Below, in pieces: positions 29,140-38,941 of a DNA stretch of 64,000 bases. The stretch comes from Leptolyngbya sp. SIOISBB. GTDB taxonomy: Bacteria; Cyanobacteriota; Cyanobacteriia; Phormidesmidales; Phormidesmidaceae. Every line of letters starts with the position of its first letter. Position 1 is the stretch's first letter. Made by a program: the position numbers and the translations under genes. Location of the stretch: contig JAAHII010000001.1 in assembly GCA_010671905.1 (NCBI GenBank), positions 620,001-684,000 of the forward strand. Reading direction: 5' to 3'. The notes beneath the pieces were generated by a model. That model ran no database searches. It was not told the origin of the DNA and saw nothing but the letters and a program-made list of their open reading frames with translations.

Positions 29140-29315
29140 CGATTCACTTAGAGGTGACTGACGAACTAGCAAATTCGAAATTACAAGGTACGCTGAATCC
29201 AGTGGTGGGTGTGTCCTAGGCATTATGGCCAGATGACACCCGCCGGATCAGTCCTTTCTGTGTTGGTATGGGTTTGCCTTAACCTTTCTCAACCACAAGA
29301 TTCATCAAGGCGAGC

Positions 29316-30690
29316 ATGAAGCGTAAATTGACCGAAGGCCCAGTGGGCTCTCAACTGGTGAAGCTCACCTTACCCATGGTGTGGGGCTTGTTTGCCCTCA
29401 TCGCTTTTAACCTGGTAGATACCTACTTTGTGGGTCAGTTAGGCACCGCCCAACTGGCGGCGATGAGCTTCACGTTTCCGGTGGTGATGACCTTGGGAAA
29501 CCTGGCCTTTGGTCTGGGGATTGGGGCGTCTTCCGTAATTGCGCGAGCGATCGGCGAAGGTGACATGCGACGGGTGCAGCGCTTCACCACCAACAGCCTG
29601 ACCTTGGCCTTGACGGCAGTCTTTCTATTCGCCAGCCTCGGTTTGCTGACTATCGATCCGCTATTTAAGGCGTTGGGGGCAGGCCCCGACATCTTGCCCT
29701 ACATCCGCGAGTACATGCAGATTTGGTACTTCGGTATCGTGTTTTTGGTAGTCCCCATGGTGGGCAATAGTGCCATTCGAGCAGCGGGCAACACCCTAAC
29801 TCCCAGCATCATCATGACCGTGGCAGCAGGGACCAATATTGTCTTAGATCCGTTACTCATCAATGGCGCTTTAGGATTTCCTCGATTAGAGCTACAGGGG
29901 GCGGCCCTGGCCACGGTGATCGCCCGAGCGATCTCTTTAGTGGCGGCTTTGCTGGTGTTGCGATTTAAAGAAGATCTGCTCTCTACCCAAATTCCCTGAC
30001 CTGCAGGAAACGCTTTGGTGCTGGCGCGACATTTTGACAGTTGGGTTACCGGCAGCGGCGGCCAGCATGATTACCCCCATTTCTATTGGGGTGATTACAA
30101 GCTTTTTGGCGATTCATGGAGCGGTGGCGGTGGCGGCTTTTGGCCTCGCCTCGCGGGTAGAGTCTCTGGCGTTGATTGCGATGATGGCGCTGGCCGCCAG
30201 TATGGGGCCGTTTGTCGGGCAAAACTGGGGAGCCCAGCAGATTGGCCGGGTGCGATTAGCTCTGACCCAGGGCTATCGGTTTTGTCTGGCATGGGGAGTG
30301 CTGATGGCGGTGGTGCTGGGTCTAGGGGCACGATCGATCGCTGCCATTTTTAATCCTGATCCCAACGTCATTGCGATCGCTGCTCAGTATCTCTGGTTAG
30401 TCCCCATTAGCTATGGCACCTTGGGCCTCATGCAGGTGACCAATTCGGCTTTTAATGCCATGGGCAAACCCATTCCATCAATTACGATTACCGCCATTCA
30501 CATGCTGGGATGCTACATTCCCCTGGCTTATTTGGGCAGTCGGATGGCCGGACCAACAGGAATTTTTGCGGCGGCAGCGATCGCGAATCTACTAGCAGGA
30601 TTTGGTGCCTACATATGGAGCCGACGGACTTGTTTGCAACAAATGAAAAGGGCATCGACAGCCGCTGAAGTCCTCAGCTCGTCACCTTGA
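29316..30690 (+). pseudogene. MATE family efflux transporter, frameshifted
   Basis: The first frame (29316-29999) encodes the N-terminal six helices of a MATE exporter (L-T-L-P-M-V-W-G-L at residue 16). It stops at TGA 29997. The +1 frame reads through as P-D-L-Q-E-T-L-W-C-W-R-D-I-L-T-V-G-L-P and continues to 30690 with the second half. Together about 457 residues, a full-length MATE. One extra base before 29997 explains the break. The 360 bp after it shows no gene. Confidence 0.85.
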
Positions 30691-31052
30691 CTCAGCAGTC
30701 AGTCTGGTCACTCTTTAAGACGTCTTCATGGCGAATGTTGGGAGACCGGGAGTTTCACAGATCTAAATCGCCCAACTGGCTAACTGTTCGTGTTATGGCG
30801 TTTACCCTCAGGTGACAAAAGGCCCTTCACTTCGACTTCGGCACTCTTGTCCATCAGGTATTGAAGTTTGGGTATTGTGGCGATTTTTATAACAAGCTGC
30901 AGTTTGCTCAGGTGGCCCTGGATTTTTGAAATCGGCTTCTGGCAGGCATTTCAATTCCGCATTCCGCATTCTGCTATAGCAGACCACTACACTCCTTAAT
31001 TGCTTAAATCCTACGCTCACGTGAGTTGACGCCATTATTATGCAGTTTTGAT

Positions 31053-32279
31053 TCAGTGGCTGTCCGAGTTCGATTTAGATTGGCCAGCGCTCGTCTCATC
31101 GCCATTGGCAACCTGAGGAATCATCAAATCTGGAAAGATTGATTTCAGATACCAAAAAACCACTGCCAGAGGCAATACATATCGATCCCAAGGGATTGCT
31201 TTAGTCATCATCGCTGCATGGAAAATCACGAACCAAAACATGAGATCTGGCCGCGCAAACCGGATACAGGCCAACAAAGCTAAACCATAATAAAGACAAA
31301 ACTGCAAAGGGTAGCTGGGCAAGAGTTGAGCGACTTTGAATAGGTTGCCATTACCTGTTGCTTGAGGAGGAAATATCAAGCATAATAGCAATAAAAGAAA
31401 TGCAATCAATAACCACTTTTTCCAGTACTTTTTAATGGATTTTAGAGGCCCTTTGGGTAGAAATAGAATCAACTCTGGAATAACAATATAGAGGCCGACA
31501 AACGAGAGAAAGTTAACTGAACGACTGAGTTCTAAAGCCCATAATGTTTTCTGAACTTCTGGTGCTTTCTCTACCGTAGCATCAGCTGGTGCGAGACCCT
31601 GGAACAGAGTAAACCATCCTAAAATCGACAAAGTCGCAATGAGAGGAGAAATCCACCGAATTTGGCGATGCCAATCGATCTGTCTGTGTTGGTAATAGTT
31701 TTGGGCAGTTCTTAGAAACTCATAGGTGGCGATCGCGGCGGGAAAAGCTATCATATATTGCCGCGAAGCAATCGCTAAAACGAAGGCTAGACTACTTAAT
31801 AAATGTCGATTGCGAATGTAAGCTATTACGCCAAGAAGAACCCAGGTGCAGGCGATCATTTCGGTATATAGACGTCCACTTACCCAGAGGAAATAGGGGC
31901 AAAGCAATAGGCCAATCAAGCACAAAATTGCCCTGCCACCACGGTTTTTAGTGGGCCAACCAATAATGACGACAATGCCTAAAGATAAAGCTAGATTAAG
32001 GATCCTACCGGCAAATATTCCACCGTCAAAAAGATATTCCAGCCAGCCAAACAAGATAAATGGAAGCGGGGTATTAAGACTGTTGTACGTCTTCAGATCT
32101 TCAATTGTGGGAATTAAGCTATCGCTAAACGTGAGGCTAGAGGCCCAAAATCGACCTTCGTCTCCCCAGATTGGGTTGAGCAGGAAACCGAGGTACGTGA
32201 CGACCAGCAAATAGATGAGGGTGACTCCAAACAGAAAAAGCGCTTTTTGTTGAGTGCGGTTGAGGGTTAGATGCCTCAT
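31053..32279 (-). CDS. multi-pass membrane protein, GT-C glycosyltransferase-like
   Basis: 408 residues with about ten membrane helices. The first loop has W-G-D-E-G-R-F-W, resembling the acidic motif in the first loop of GT-C (PMT/ArnT) transferases that use polyprenyl-phosphate sugars. Family is only suggested. Lies 86 bp after the GT39 gene in the same direction, so probably the same operon and pathway (cell-envelope or lipid glycosylation). Confidence 0.6.
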   Translation of the reverse strand: MRHLTLNRTQQKALFLFGVTLIYLLVVTYLGFLLNPIWGDEGRFWASSLTFSDSLIPTIEDLKTYNSLNTPLPFILFGWLEYLFDGGIFAGRILNLALSLGIVVIIGWPTKNRGGRAILCLIGLLLCPYFLWVSGRLYTEMIACTWVLLGVIAYIRNRHLLSSLAFVLAIASRQYMIAFPAAIATYEFLRTAQNYYQHRQIDWHRQIRWISPLIATLSILGWFTLFQGLAPADATVEKAPEVQKTLWALELSRSVNFLSFVGLYIVIPELILFLPKGPLKSIKKYWKKWLLIAFLLLLLCLIFPPQATGNGNLFKVAQLLPSYPLQFCLYYGLALLACIRFARPDLMFWFVIFHAAMMTKAIPWDRYVLPLAVVFWYLKSIFPDLMIPQVANGDETSAGQSKSNSDSH

Positions 32280-32365
32280 AAATATTCACCCCGGCAAGTA
32301 ATCGGCAATCGCTGCGCAGCTCCTAGTAGATGCTAAAAATTATAGGCTTTTGCATCCTTATACCA

Positions 32366-33960
32366 TTACTGGTTGACTACCAGATGCCAGTCAGCGGCAA
32401 CACCCAAGGGCGTGAATTGCGATGCGGTGCCCTGATAAGGAGCTGGGTCGAGGCTCAAAATATAGACTGGAGTAGTCTGTTGCCAAACCGGCAGTAAAGC
32501 GGTTGATGGTTGGGCGACAACCCGGCGATCGCAGTAAAAATCGAGAGATGGGCGATCGTAAAAATCAGCGATATAAATTGGTTGATCCAGTGGCACTTGG
32601 GCATTAACTAAGTTAGCAACGGGTAAGACTGGAAAGGCTTCTCCTAACTCCCACAGCCAATGGTTAGACGTCATAAACACTAGAAAACTGACGTAGAGAC
32701 CCATCATTAGTACCGGGATGAAGCGCGTCTGTTGCTGAAATATAAAATAAGCCGCTAATCCAGTCGTCACCATGACGCCTAAAAAAGTGAGGGCTAAGGC
32801 CAGCGAGGGTTCCCCACCCCAAGGGCTGGCGTAGAAGAGGCCGCCTGCCCCCCCAGACTCAAGATGGCTAACAAAATCCCCCATCCTTTGGGAATCCGTT
32901 TTAGCGTTAGCCCTCGACCGCTCCAATGACGATGCAGATTCCACGTGGCAGACAGGGCGACCCCAACGGCTAAAGCCATGGCTGGATAAAGTGGAAAGAT
33001 GTACCAGGGCAGTTTGGTACTCATAACAGAGATAGTTAGTAGATAAACTACCGTCCAAACCAACACCAGTTTGGCCCAGGGTTCATAGCGCGATCGCCAA
33101 GTGAACCATAAGCCTGTCGGCCAAAAGATTAGCCAGGGCCAACTATATTTCAATAATTCCAGCAGGTAGTACCAAGGGGGTCCTTGATGATTGTCAATCG
33201 AGTCCCACACTCGACCGAGGTTTTGATTGAGCAGAGTAACGTCAATAAATTGGTCGCCATAGTATTGCCATTGCAGTACATACCAGCCAATGACAGGCAC
33301 ACTGCCCAAGATGAGGCCGCCCCATAGATAAGGCGATCGCCACTCCTTTGGAGCATCCCACAGCAACCACAGGAGCGCTATGACCAATAAGAGTGCACCC
33401 AAAATTCCTTTGGTAAGACACATGCCAGCAAAGCATAATCCCACGCCTAAATAAGCCCCTGGTTGCCGCTGCGATCGCCGTAGTAACCAGAGCAGTGTAA
33501 TGAAGAAACACACTACGGCCCCGTCGAGCATCGCCAAGCGCCCGTGACGAACAGCTGGTAGCCAGGTCAAATAAACGCCTGCCCCCATTACGGCATATAG
33601 CTGACTTGGGAAGATTTCTCGTCCTAGCAGGTAAAGCATGGGCACCGAGGTGGCAGTCAAAATCGCCCCTGGGAGTCGCGCGCTCCACGTCTGCACCCCA
33701 AAAATTTGAAAACCTACTGCAATTAAGCTGTGCAGCAAGGGCGGCTTATTTAGATAAGGCTGGTCCCAAAGCTGAGGATGTAACCAAGCTGACCAAGTTT
33801 CTCCACGGCTAATCTCCCGTGCGACCTGAGCGACGGTGCCCTCATCCCAGTCCCGAAGAGGAACGCCGTTGAGATCGATGCAGCATAGAAGTAGCGCCGC
33901 CGCCCCCAATAGCAGCAGCCATGTACGATCTTTTAACTGAGCGGTCGAATTCGAAATCAT
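32366..33960 (-). pseudogene. GT39/ArnT-like membrane glycosyltransferase, frameshifted
   Basis: The first frame starts at 33960 and carries the family loop R-D-W-D-E-G-T-V-A-Q-V-A-R-E and P-Y-L-N-K-P-P-L-L-H, with many membrane helices. After about 32850 the sequence continues in another frame to 32366. The switch falls in a run of seven C (plus strand, about 32847-32854). Repaired length about 530 residues, normal for the family. It transfers a sugar from a polyprenyl phosphate donor. The homopolymer makes a sequencing error likely. Confidence 0.82.
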
Positions 33961-34309
33961 GCGGACAGGTAACGGGCAATTGTAAAAAGAGTCTCACTTG
34001 ATGGCGACGATTGCACACTTTTCAGGTTGAAAGTTATAGGGGTTGATTCGCCAGCCTCGTCAGCCCCCGTTCAGATGTCGAGTAGAAACAGTTGGGCAAT
34101 ACAACTGTGGCTGCGCTGACATCCCTTACTTTGCCCCATAAGTGCTTCGTCCACGTTACGCAGATTTGGTCAAAGTTGGCAGATCCATCGCTGATCGTAG
34201 AGCGAATCTTAGTCTCGCCTAAGACCCAGTCGTCGCTAAGGAATGAGAATTTAATAAATTCCGCAATTTGCCTTGAAGCAAAGCCGGATGTCATATCCCC
34301 TCCTGGGAG

Positions 34310-35490
34310 TAGGGTTGATTCATTGTAGTGAGAGTAAAACCTGGTCAAGTCGATTGGCGAAAAACCGTTTGGCCTGAGCGATGGAGTCCAGATTGAACCG
34401 CCGTGCTGCCGTGATGAAGAAATTGCGAATGGTCGAGTAGTTAGCGGCAGTGTTGGCCGCGCGTTGCGGTGCCCGGTCTTCGTTGAGGACAACATCTTTC
34501 GGCCAATGCAAGCGATTCTCAATCGACCAATGCCCTTGTAATCCTTTTAGAAAGGTCGCCGCATCCGCATCCAGGTTACTGATGTAATAGTGGGTTTGGG
34601 CAAAGGGCCGCCTTTCACGGTAGCCCCATCGTTCGACACACAGCCCCCGCTGCAGTCCTGGCCACGACTCGGCCCAGTCCTGGCCAGTCACCTCATAGAC
34701 CGACACTCGGCGATAGACCCAACGGCCATGACTGCGGTCTTCGCGTTGTTCGCAATCGAGCGGTTCCTGGTGCTCACTCACCTGTTTCAGGGCGTTGAGC
34801 AACGTCGGTTGATTCCCCTTCACCGTCAAGAGGTAGTAAGCTTTTTGCTGGTGTAGGCAGGCGACCGTTTTTTTTGACAATGCAGTGCATCCGCAGTGAC
34901 TAACACCCCTTCGAGGTCAAGGGTCGCGAGCATCTGCTGGACGACTTGCTGTTCACTTTGATGCTGGTTTTCCATCCCCTCACTGGCATAGACAAAGCCC
35001 CGGCGATGTCCAAACAGACTGACCATCATGACAAAAGTTTTGCTGGGCGCTGGCGTAGTCCTTCATCGTCCCCTTGATGCTCTTGCCGTCAATGGCCACC
35101 CACTCCGCTTCGCTTAAGGGCACCGATGCGGCCGCCCACTGGCGAAAGATGCGCGTTAAAACAATAAAGTCGCACTGCTCTAGCACCCGCCGGAACGTCG
35201 AGTCCGAAGGGGTCGCCGAGCGCACCGGACGGTTGAGTTGGCGACAGAGTTCCCCGCCGTACTGTTGCGCAAAGGTTTCCATCGGGCGAGCGCCCCAGTA
35301 GCCGCACATCGCGCCGGTAATCAGCAACAACAACAGTAGCCAGAGCGGATAGCGCAGGCCCCGTAAGTGGCGAAAGTCCTCGGCGGTTTCCAGAAGAGTC
35401 AGTAAGGGAAAGTCCATCTTGCATTCCTAACAGCAACATCCCCAATAAGACCTATTCTCATTTTTCTCTTCCGACAATGAATCAACCCTA
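34310..35490 (-). mobile_element. ISAs1-family insertion sequence, copy 1 (transposase frameshifted twice)
   Basis: 1181 bp. Termini TAGGGTTGATTCATTG are inverted repeats, and the direct repeat CTCCTGGGAG stands at 34300-34309 and 35491-35500. The transposase is the same as in copy 2 but has one T too few near 34842-34846 and one A too many near 35032-35036. This splits it into three frames (35417 to about 35035; 35029 to about 34845; 34880 to 34320). No other difference from copy 2 was noticed by eye. Confidence 0.92.
34320..35417 (-). pseudogene. ISAs1-family transposase, double frameshift
   Basis: Encodes the same 365-residue DDE transposase as 38952-40049, interrupted by two compensating one-base indels. 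The N-terminal helper domain, the A-I-D-G-K-S-I-K-G and T-A-D-A-L-H catalytic regions and the terminal G-H-W-S-I-E-N-R-L-H-W block are all still recognisable in their separate frames. Confidence 0.9.
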
Positions 35491-35576
35491 CTCCTGGGAG
35501 GGGCAGCGGGGTGGGTTGGCCGTTAGTGCGAGCGATAAGAACCTACCCCGCCCTGCGGGCACCCCCTCCCAAGAGG

Positions 35577-35708
35577 CAGGGCTGTTTCATGGTTGCTAGA
35601 GGATATTCCAGACTATCGATATTTCGTAAGGGCGCACGGCTGTGCGCCCTTGCCAGCAACGTGAAAGTGCCTTTACAGAATTTTCTTTGCTGGTATGAAA
35701 CCACCCTG
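35577..35708. mobile_element. 132-bp MITE-like element, copy B
   Basis: Second copy of the element at 8116-8247, better preserved. Ends CAGGGCTGTTTCAT and (inverted) CAGGGTGGTTTCAT agree at 12 of 14 positions. The direct repeat CTCCCAAGAGG lies on both sides (35566-35576 and 35709-35719). The ends resemble those of the ISAs1 elements here (CAGGGTTGATTCAT), so an ISAs1 transposase may mobilise it. It lies in a 730 bp gap before sigF that otherwise shows no gene. Confidence 0.8.
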
Positions 35709-36231
35709 CTCCCAAGAGGGGATAAATCAGCACATTTTTAAGTTTCCGATCCTAAGCTTGCTGGCAGTTTACAAAGTCAAACACCATCTTGAAAGTGTAA
35801 AGTTGGCGACGGGTTGAGCAAAGCTCTTTAAAGTTCTAGATGGATTCTCTGATATACATATACCCATTTTGTCGGAGGGGAAATTGAGAAAGCGTCAACC
35901 TATCCTGCAACTTTTTGCAAAAACTTTAATTTCTAAAGAATTCGCATCAAGGTTCAGTAATCTGGCCCTCTTCAATCCTGATATTTTTGTCTATCCGTAC
36001 CCGATTTCGTGGGATTACCGAGGGGCTTTAGCCGTTTGAGCAACGTCTGAAATCCTCTGATATCAGGCTTGAACAAGTTGATTTGAAGATGTATTCAGCG
36101 AATATACGGATACTTTTAAAGAGACGTACTGAGAGTCCCGTATAACAACGATGGTCTTAGAAGGGCTAGATGTTGAAAATGAATCTAGTTTCCTAAAACT
36201 GTCGCTCTAAAACGCAAGGAAATCCGCAGAA

Positions 36232-37017
36232 ATGGCTAACCAGACTTCTTCTCTTCGCTCTCGTGGTATGGAAATGCTGATTGCTTACAAGAATCAGCCT
36301 TCTGTTCAACTACGTAATCGCTTGGTCCGCTTGAATGCTGGACTGGTCAGAAAAATTGCCCACCGGGTCAGCCATCAGTGTTCTGAGCCTTATGAAGACC
36401 TTGAACAAATTGGCTACCTAGGACTTATCCGAGCGATTGAGCGCTTCAATCCTGTTCAAGGATGTGCTTTTAGCTCCTTTGCGGTCCCTTACATCCGCGG
36501 TGAGATGCTTCACTTCCTGCGCGATCGCGGTACTACTGTTAAGATTCCCCGTCGCTGGCAAGACTTGCAAAAAGAAGCCCAAAAATGTCAAGGCGAAATG
36601 ATTCGTCAATTGGGTCGCCAGCCTAACGATTATGAAATGGCCCAGGCTTTGAGTGTTTCCGTTGAGGAATGGCGCCAAGTCAAAATGGCCAATAAGAACC
36701 GGATGCCACTCAGCCTAGACGCTACGGTCTGCCACCAGATCGACTCCAGCATTACTTTGGGCGATACGCTTCCCGATACTTACTACCAGCGTATGCAGCT
36801 GCTTGAAGAAGATCGTCAACAGCTTCAACGAGCCATGGCGCAACTCGAAGACAAAACTCGCTCCGCTATCGAGTACGTATTCTTTAATGGTCTGTCTCGG
36901 AAAGAAGTGGCGGAGCGCATTGGCGTCAGCCCCATGACCGTGACTCGACGCATTCAGCGCGGTGTGGACCAAATGATTGACTTTTTGCAGCCACAAGCAC
37001 TACAAACTGAGCCATAG
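36232..37017 (+). CDS. sigF: RNA polymerase sigma factor SigF (group 3)
   Basis: 261 residues. Directs RNA polymerase to alternative promoters; in Synechocystis SigF controls pili, motility and salt or light responses. Region 2 (Y-E-D-L-E-Q-I-G-Y-L-G-L-I-R-A-I-E-R-F-N), region 3 (I-P-R-R-W-Q-D) and region 4 (helix-turn-helix around R-K-E-V-A-E-R-I-G-V-S-P-M-T-V) are seen. The length and the order match cyanobacterial SigF. No partner anti-sigma gene is adjacent. Confidence 0.88.
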   Translation: MANQTSSLRSRGMEMLIAYKNQPSVQLRNRLVRLNAGLVRKIAHRVSHQCSEPYEDLEQIGYLGLIRAIERFNPVQGCAFSSFAVPYIRGEMLHFLRDRGTTVKIPRRWQDLQKEAQKCQGEMIRQLGRQPNDYEMAQALSVSVEEWRQVKMANKNRMPLSLDATVCHQIDSSITLGDTLPDTYYQRMQLLEEDRQQLQRAMAQLEDKTRSAIEYVFFNGLSRKEVAERIGVSPMTVTRRIQRGVDQMIDFLQPQALQTEP

Positions 37018-37302
37018 GTTCTGACTAACTGCTATCGGTCTGAATTTGGCCGGTTTGAAAAACAACCAAACTTGCGTATAGGGTTTACTTAAGGGAGATG
37101 GCTTATGCTATCTCCCTTTCTTCATGGTGAATTGCCTTGAGGCAAGCTCAACCAGCGCTTCTACTTTTCTACTGAAGGCGCTTCAATCGGGTGCCACTGG
37201 CTTGACAGCGATACCTGTAAGCCGTTTAGGTAGCTGTTGCTTGATGATAGGTAAAAACAAACCAATTAATTTAAGGCATGTCCTGACCTATAGATACTTG
37301 CC

Positions 37303-37893
37303 TTATCTACCGGCATATCGCTCTTCAGCAAACGGTTCGCCGCGACGGTGATAGCCGTTGCGTTCCCAAAAACCCAGGTTTTCTTGGGGCAAAAACTCAA
37401 TACCGCTAATCCACTTGGCACTTTTCCAGGCGTAAAGATGCGGTACAACGACTCGCAGCGGACCGCCGTGATCAGCGGGCAGCGGCTCGCCAGACAAAGT
37501 ATGAGCAAAGAAATTTTCGGGACGATTGAAATCTTCTAGAGTCAGGTTGGTGGTGTAGTCACCGAAGCAATGCAGCATTACGTGGGTAGCAGTGGGCTGG
37601 ATCTGCAGCGTCGCAAGAAACTCGGGAACTGGAATGCCCGTCCATTGAACATCTAGCTTGGACCAAGTCGTCACACAATGGAAATCAGCCGTAAAATCCT
37701 GCTGGGGCAAGGCCATCATGTCATCCCAGGTGAAAGTCTGGCGCTCGACCAGACCCCAAGTTTTCAATTTCCAATCGGTGCGGGCAATTTGAGGGGTATC
37801 GCCATAGGTCAACACTGGAAAACCTTTAGCAAGGTGCTGTCCGGGGGGAACGCGATCGCGCATTTCCGGACCTGGTTTTTCGAAATATTTCAT
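37303..37893 (-). CDS. sulfite oxidase-like molybdopterin oxidoreductase
   Basis: 196 residues from the ATG at 37893; a start at 37911 adds six. The sulfite oxidase-type molybdopterin domain has its molybdenum-ligand cysteine in H-C-V-T-T-W-S. Related to MsrP/YedY, but there is no signal peptide, so it acts in the cytoplasm. Substrate unknown. It stands alone, with the L,D-transpeptidase next to it. Confidence 0.82.
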   Translation of the reverse strand: MKYFEKPGPEMRDRVPPGQHLAKGFPVLTYGDTPQIARTDWKLKTWGLVERQTFTWDDMMALPQQDFTADFHCVTTWSKLDVQWTGIPVPEFLATLQIQPTATHVMLHCFGDYTTNLTLEDFNRPENFFAHTLSGEPLPADHGGPLRVVVPHLYAWKSAKWISGIEFLPQENLGFWERNGYHRRGEPFAEERYAGR

Positions 37894-38076
37894 CGCTTTT
37901 CCTCGTAGCAATCAGCCCGCCAGATTGCGCGCTGGCAGATATTGTCGATAAGCAAACTATTTCCAGCTTAGGCAATTCTGGTCAATCCTGTCAGGGTTCT
38001 AAGGGGAGCGGGAACTTGGAAAAGTGGCAGGGTGTGAACGTACCAATGGTCGCTGGCCCATGGTTCATGACACGAT

Positions 38077-38652
38077 TTAATTTGGCTGTACGGTAATGGG
38101 AGTGCCGATCGCGACCTTCTGAAACAGCTCTTGGATGTCATCGTCCCGCATGCGCACGCAGCCATGGGAAACGGCTTGGCCCATGAGTTCCTCTTGGTTG
38201 GTGCCGTGAATGCCGATATGGTAAACATCTTCGAAGGCAAACCCAATCCAGCGGGAGCCCAGGGGATTGTCTGGGCCAGCGGGAATCGCTTCCCCAGTGA
38301 TGGGGTGCTGCCACAGGGGATCTTTACGCAGGTCGAGCACGGCAAAATGACCGACCGGCGTTTCCCAATCAGCTTGGCCAACGGCGATGTCGTACTGTTT
38401 GACGAGGGTCTCACCTTCGTAATATTCGAGTTTTTTGAGTTCCAGCCGAATGACCAGCCGGGTTTGGCGCACCATCCCCTTGAGCGGCGATTGTTTCAAC
38501 AGGGTGCCAAGTTGACTGACCCGCGTGGAGCGGAAGGCGATCGCGATTTCGGGTTGCGATTGCAGCATGCGCCATTCCGCTGCTAGCAACAGCCCAGCAG
38601 CGCCAAAACAGAGCAGCATCACACTGCGACGAATGGGGGGATTGGTCAGCAT
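38077..38652 (-). CDS. L,D-transpeptidase (YkuD domain)
   Basis: 191 residues. A signal anchor (about 9-25) precedes the YkuD domain, with H-G-T-N near residue 150 and the active-site S-H-G-C-V-R-M near residue 168. It makes 3-3 crosslinks or attaches proteins to peptidoglycan in the periplasm. Confidence 0.9.
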   Translation of the reverse strand: MLTNPPIRRSVMLLCFGAAGLLLAAEWRMLQSQPEIAIAFRSTRVSQLGTLLKQSPLKGMVRQTRLVIRLELKKLEYYEGETLVKQYDIAVGQADWETPVGHFAVLDLRKDPLWQHPITGEAIPAGPDNPLGSRWIGFAFEDVYHIGIHGTNQEELMGQAVSHGCVRMRDDDIQELFQKVAIGTPITVQPN

Positions 38653-38941
38653 GACTCTATCAGTACCCTCATCACCAAGGATACCGATGTTCTAGTGATG
38701 GGACCGACATTCTTGGAAGAATGCAAACACTTTTTTCGGGCTTTTTGGGACTTTTTTCGCAACAGCGCTGCAATCATCAAGCAATGCCTTGCTGGTCGTC
38801 TCCCGTCAGGCGCAATCCTGACTTAACGGGAATAACTCTTGTCCGATCCTGAATTCTTGGCAGGTGGTTTTGCCTTGTGCCAGCAATCACAGGTGATATA
38901 GCAGAATTTGGAATGTAGAGTGCGGCATCCCCTTCGAGAAG

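Noticed and set aside
34034..34310. Minus-strand frame extending out of ISAs1 copy 1 to 34034
   Set aside because: It is the last transposase frame running past its stop in another phase; the host part has no recognised content. The 340 bp gap 33961-34299 shows no gene.
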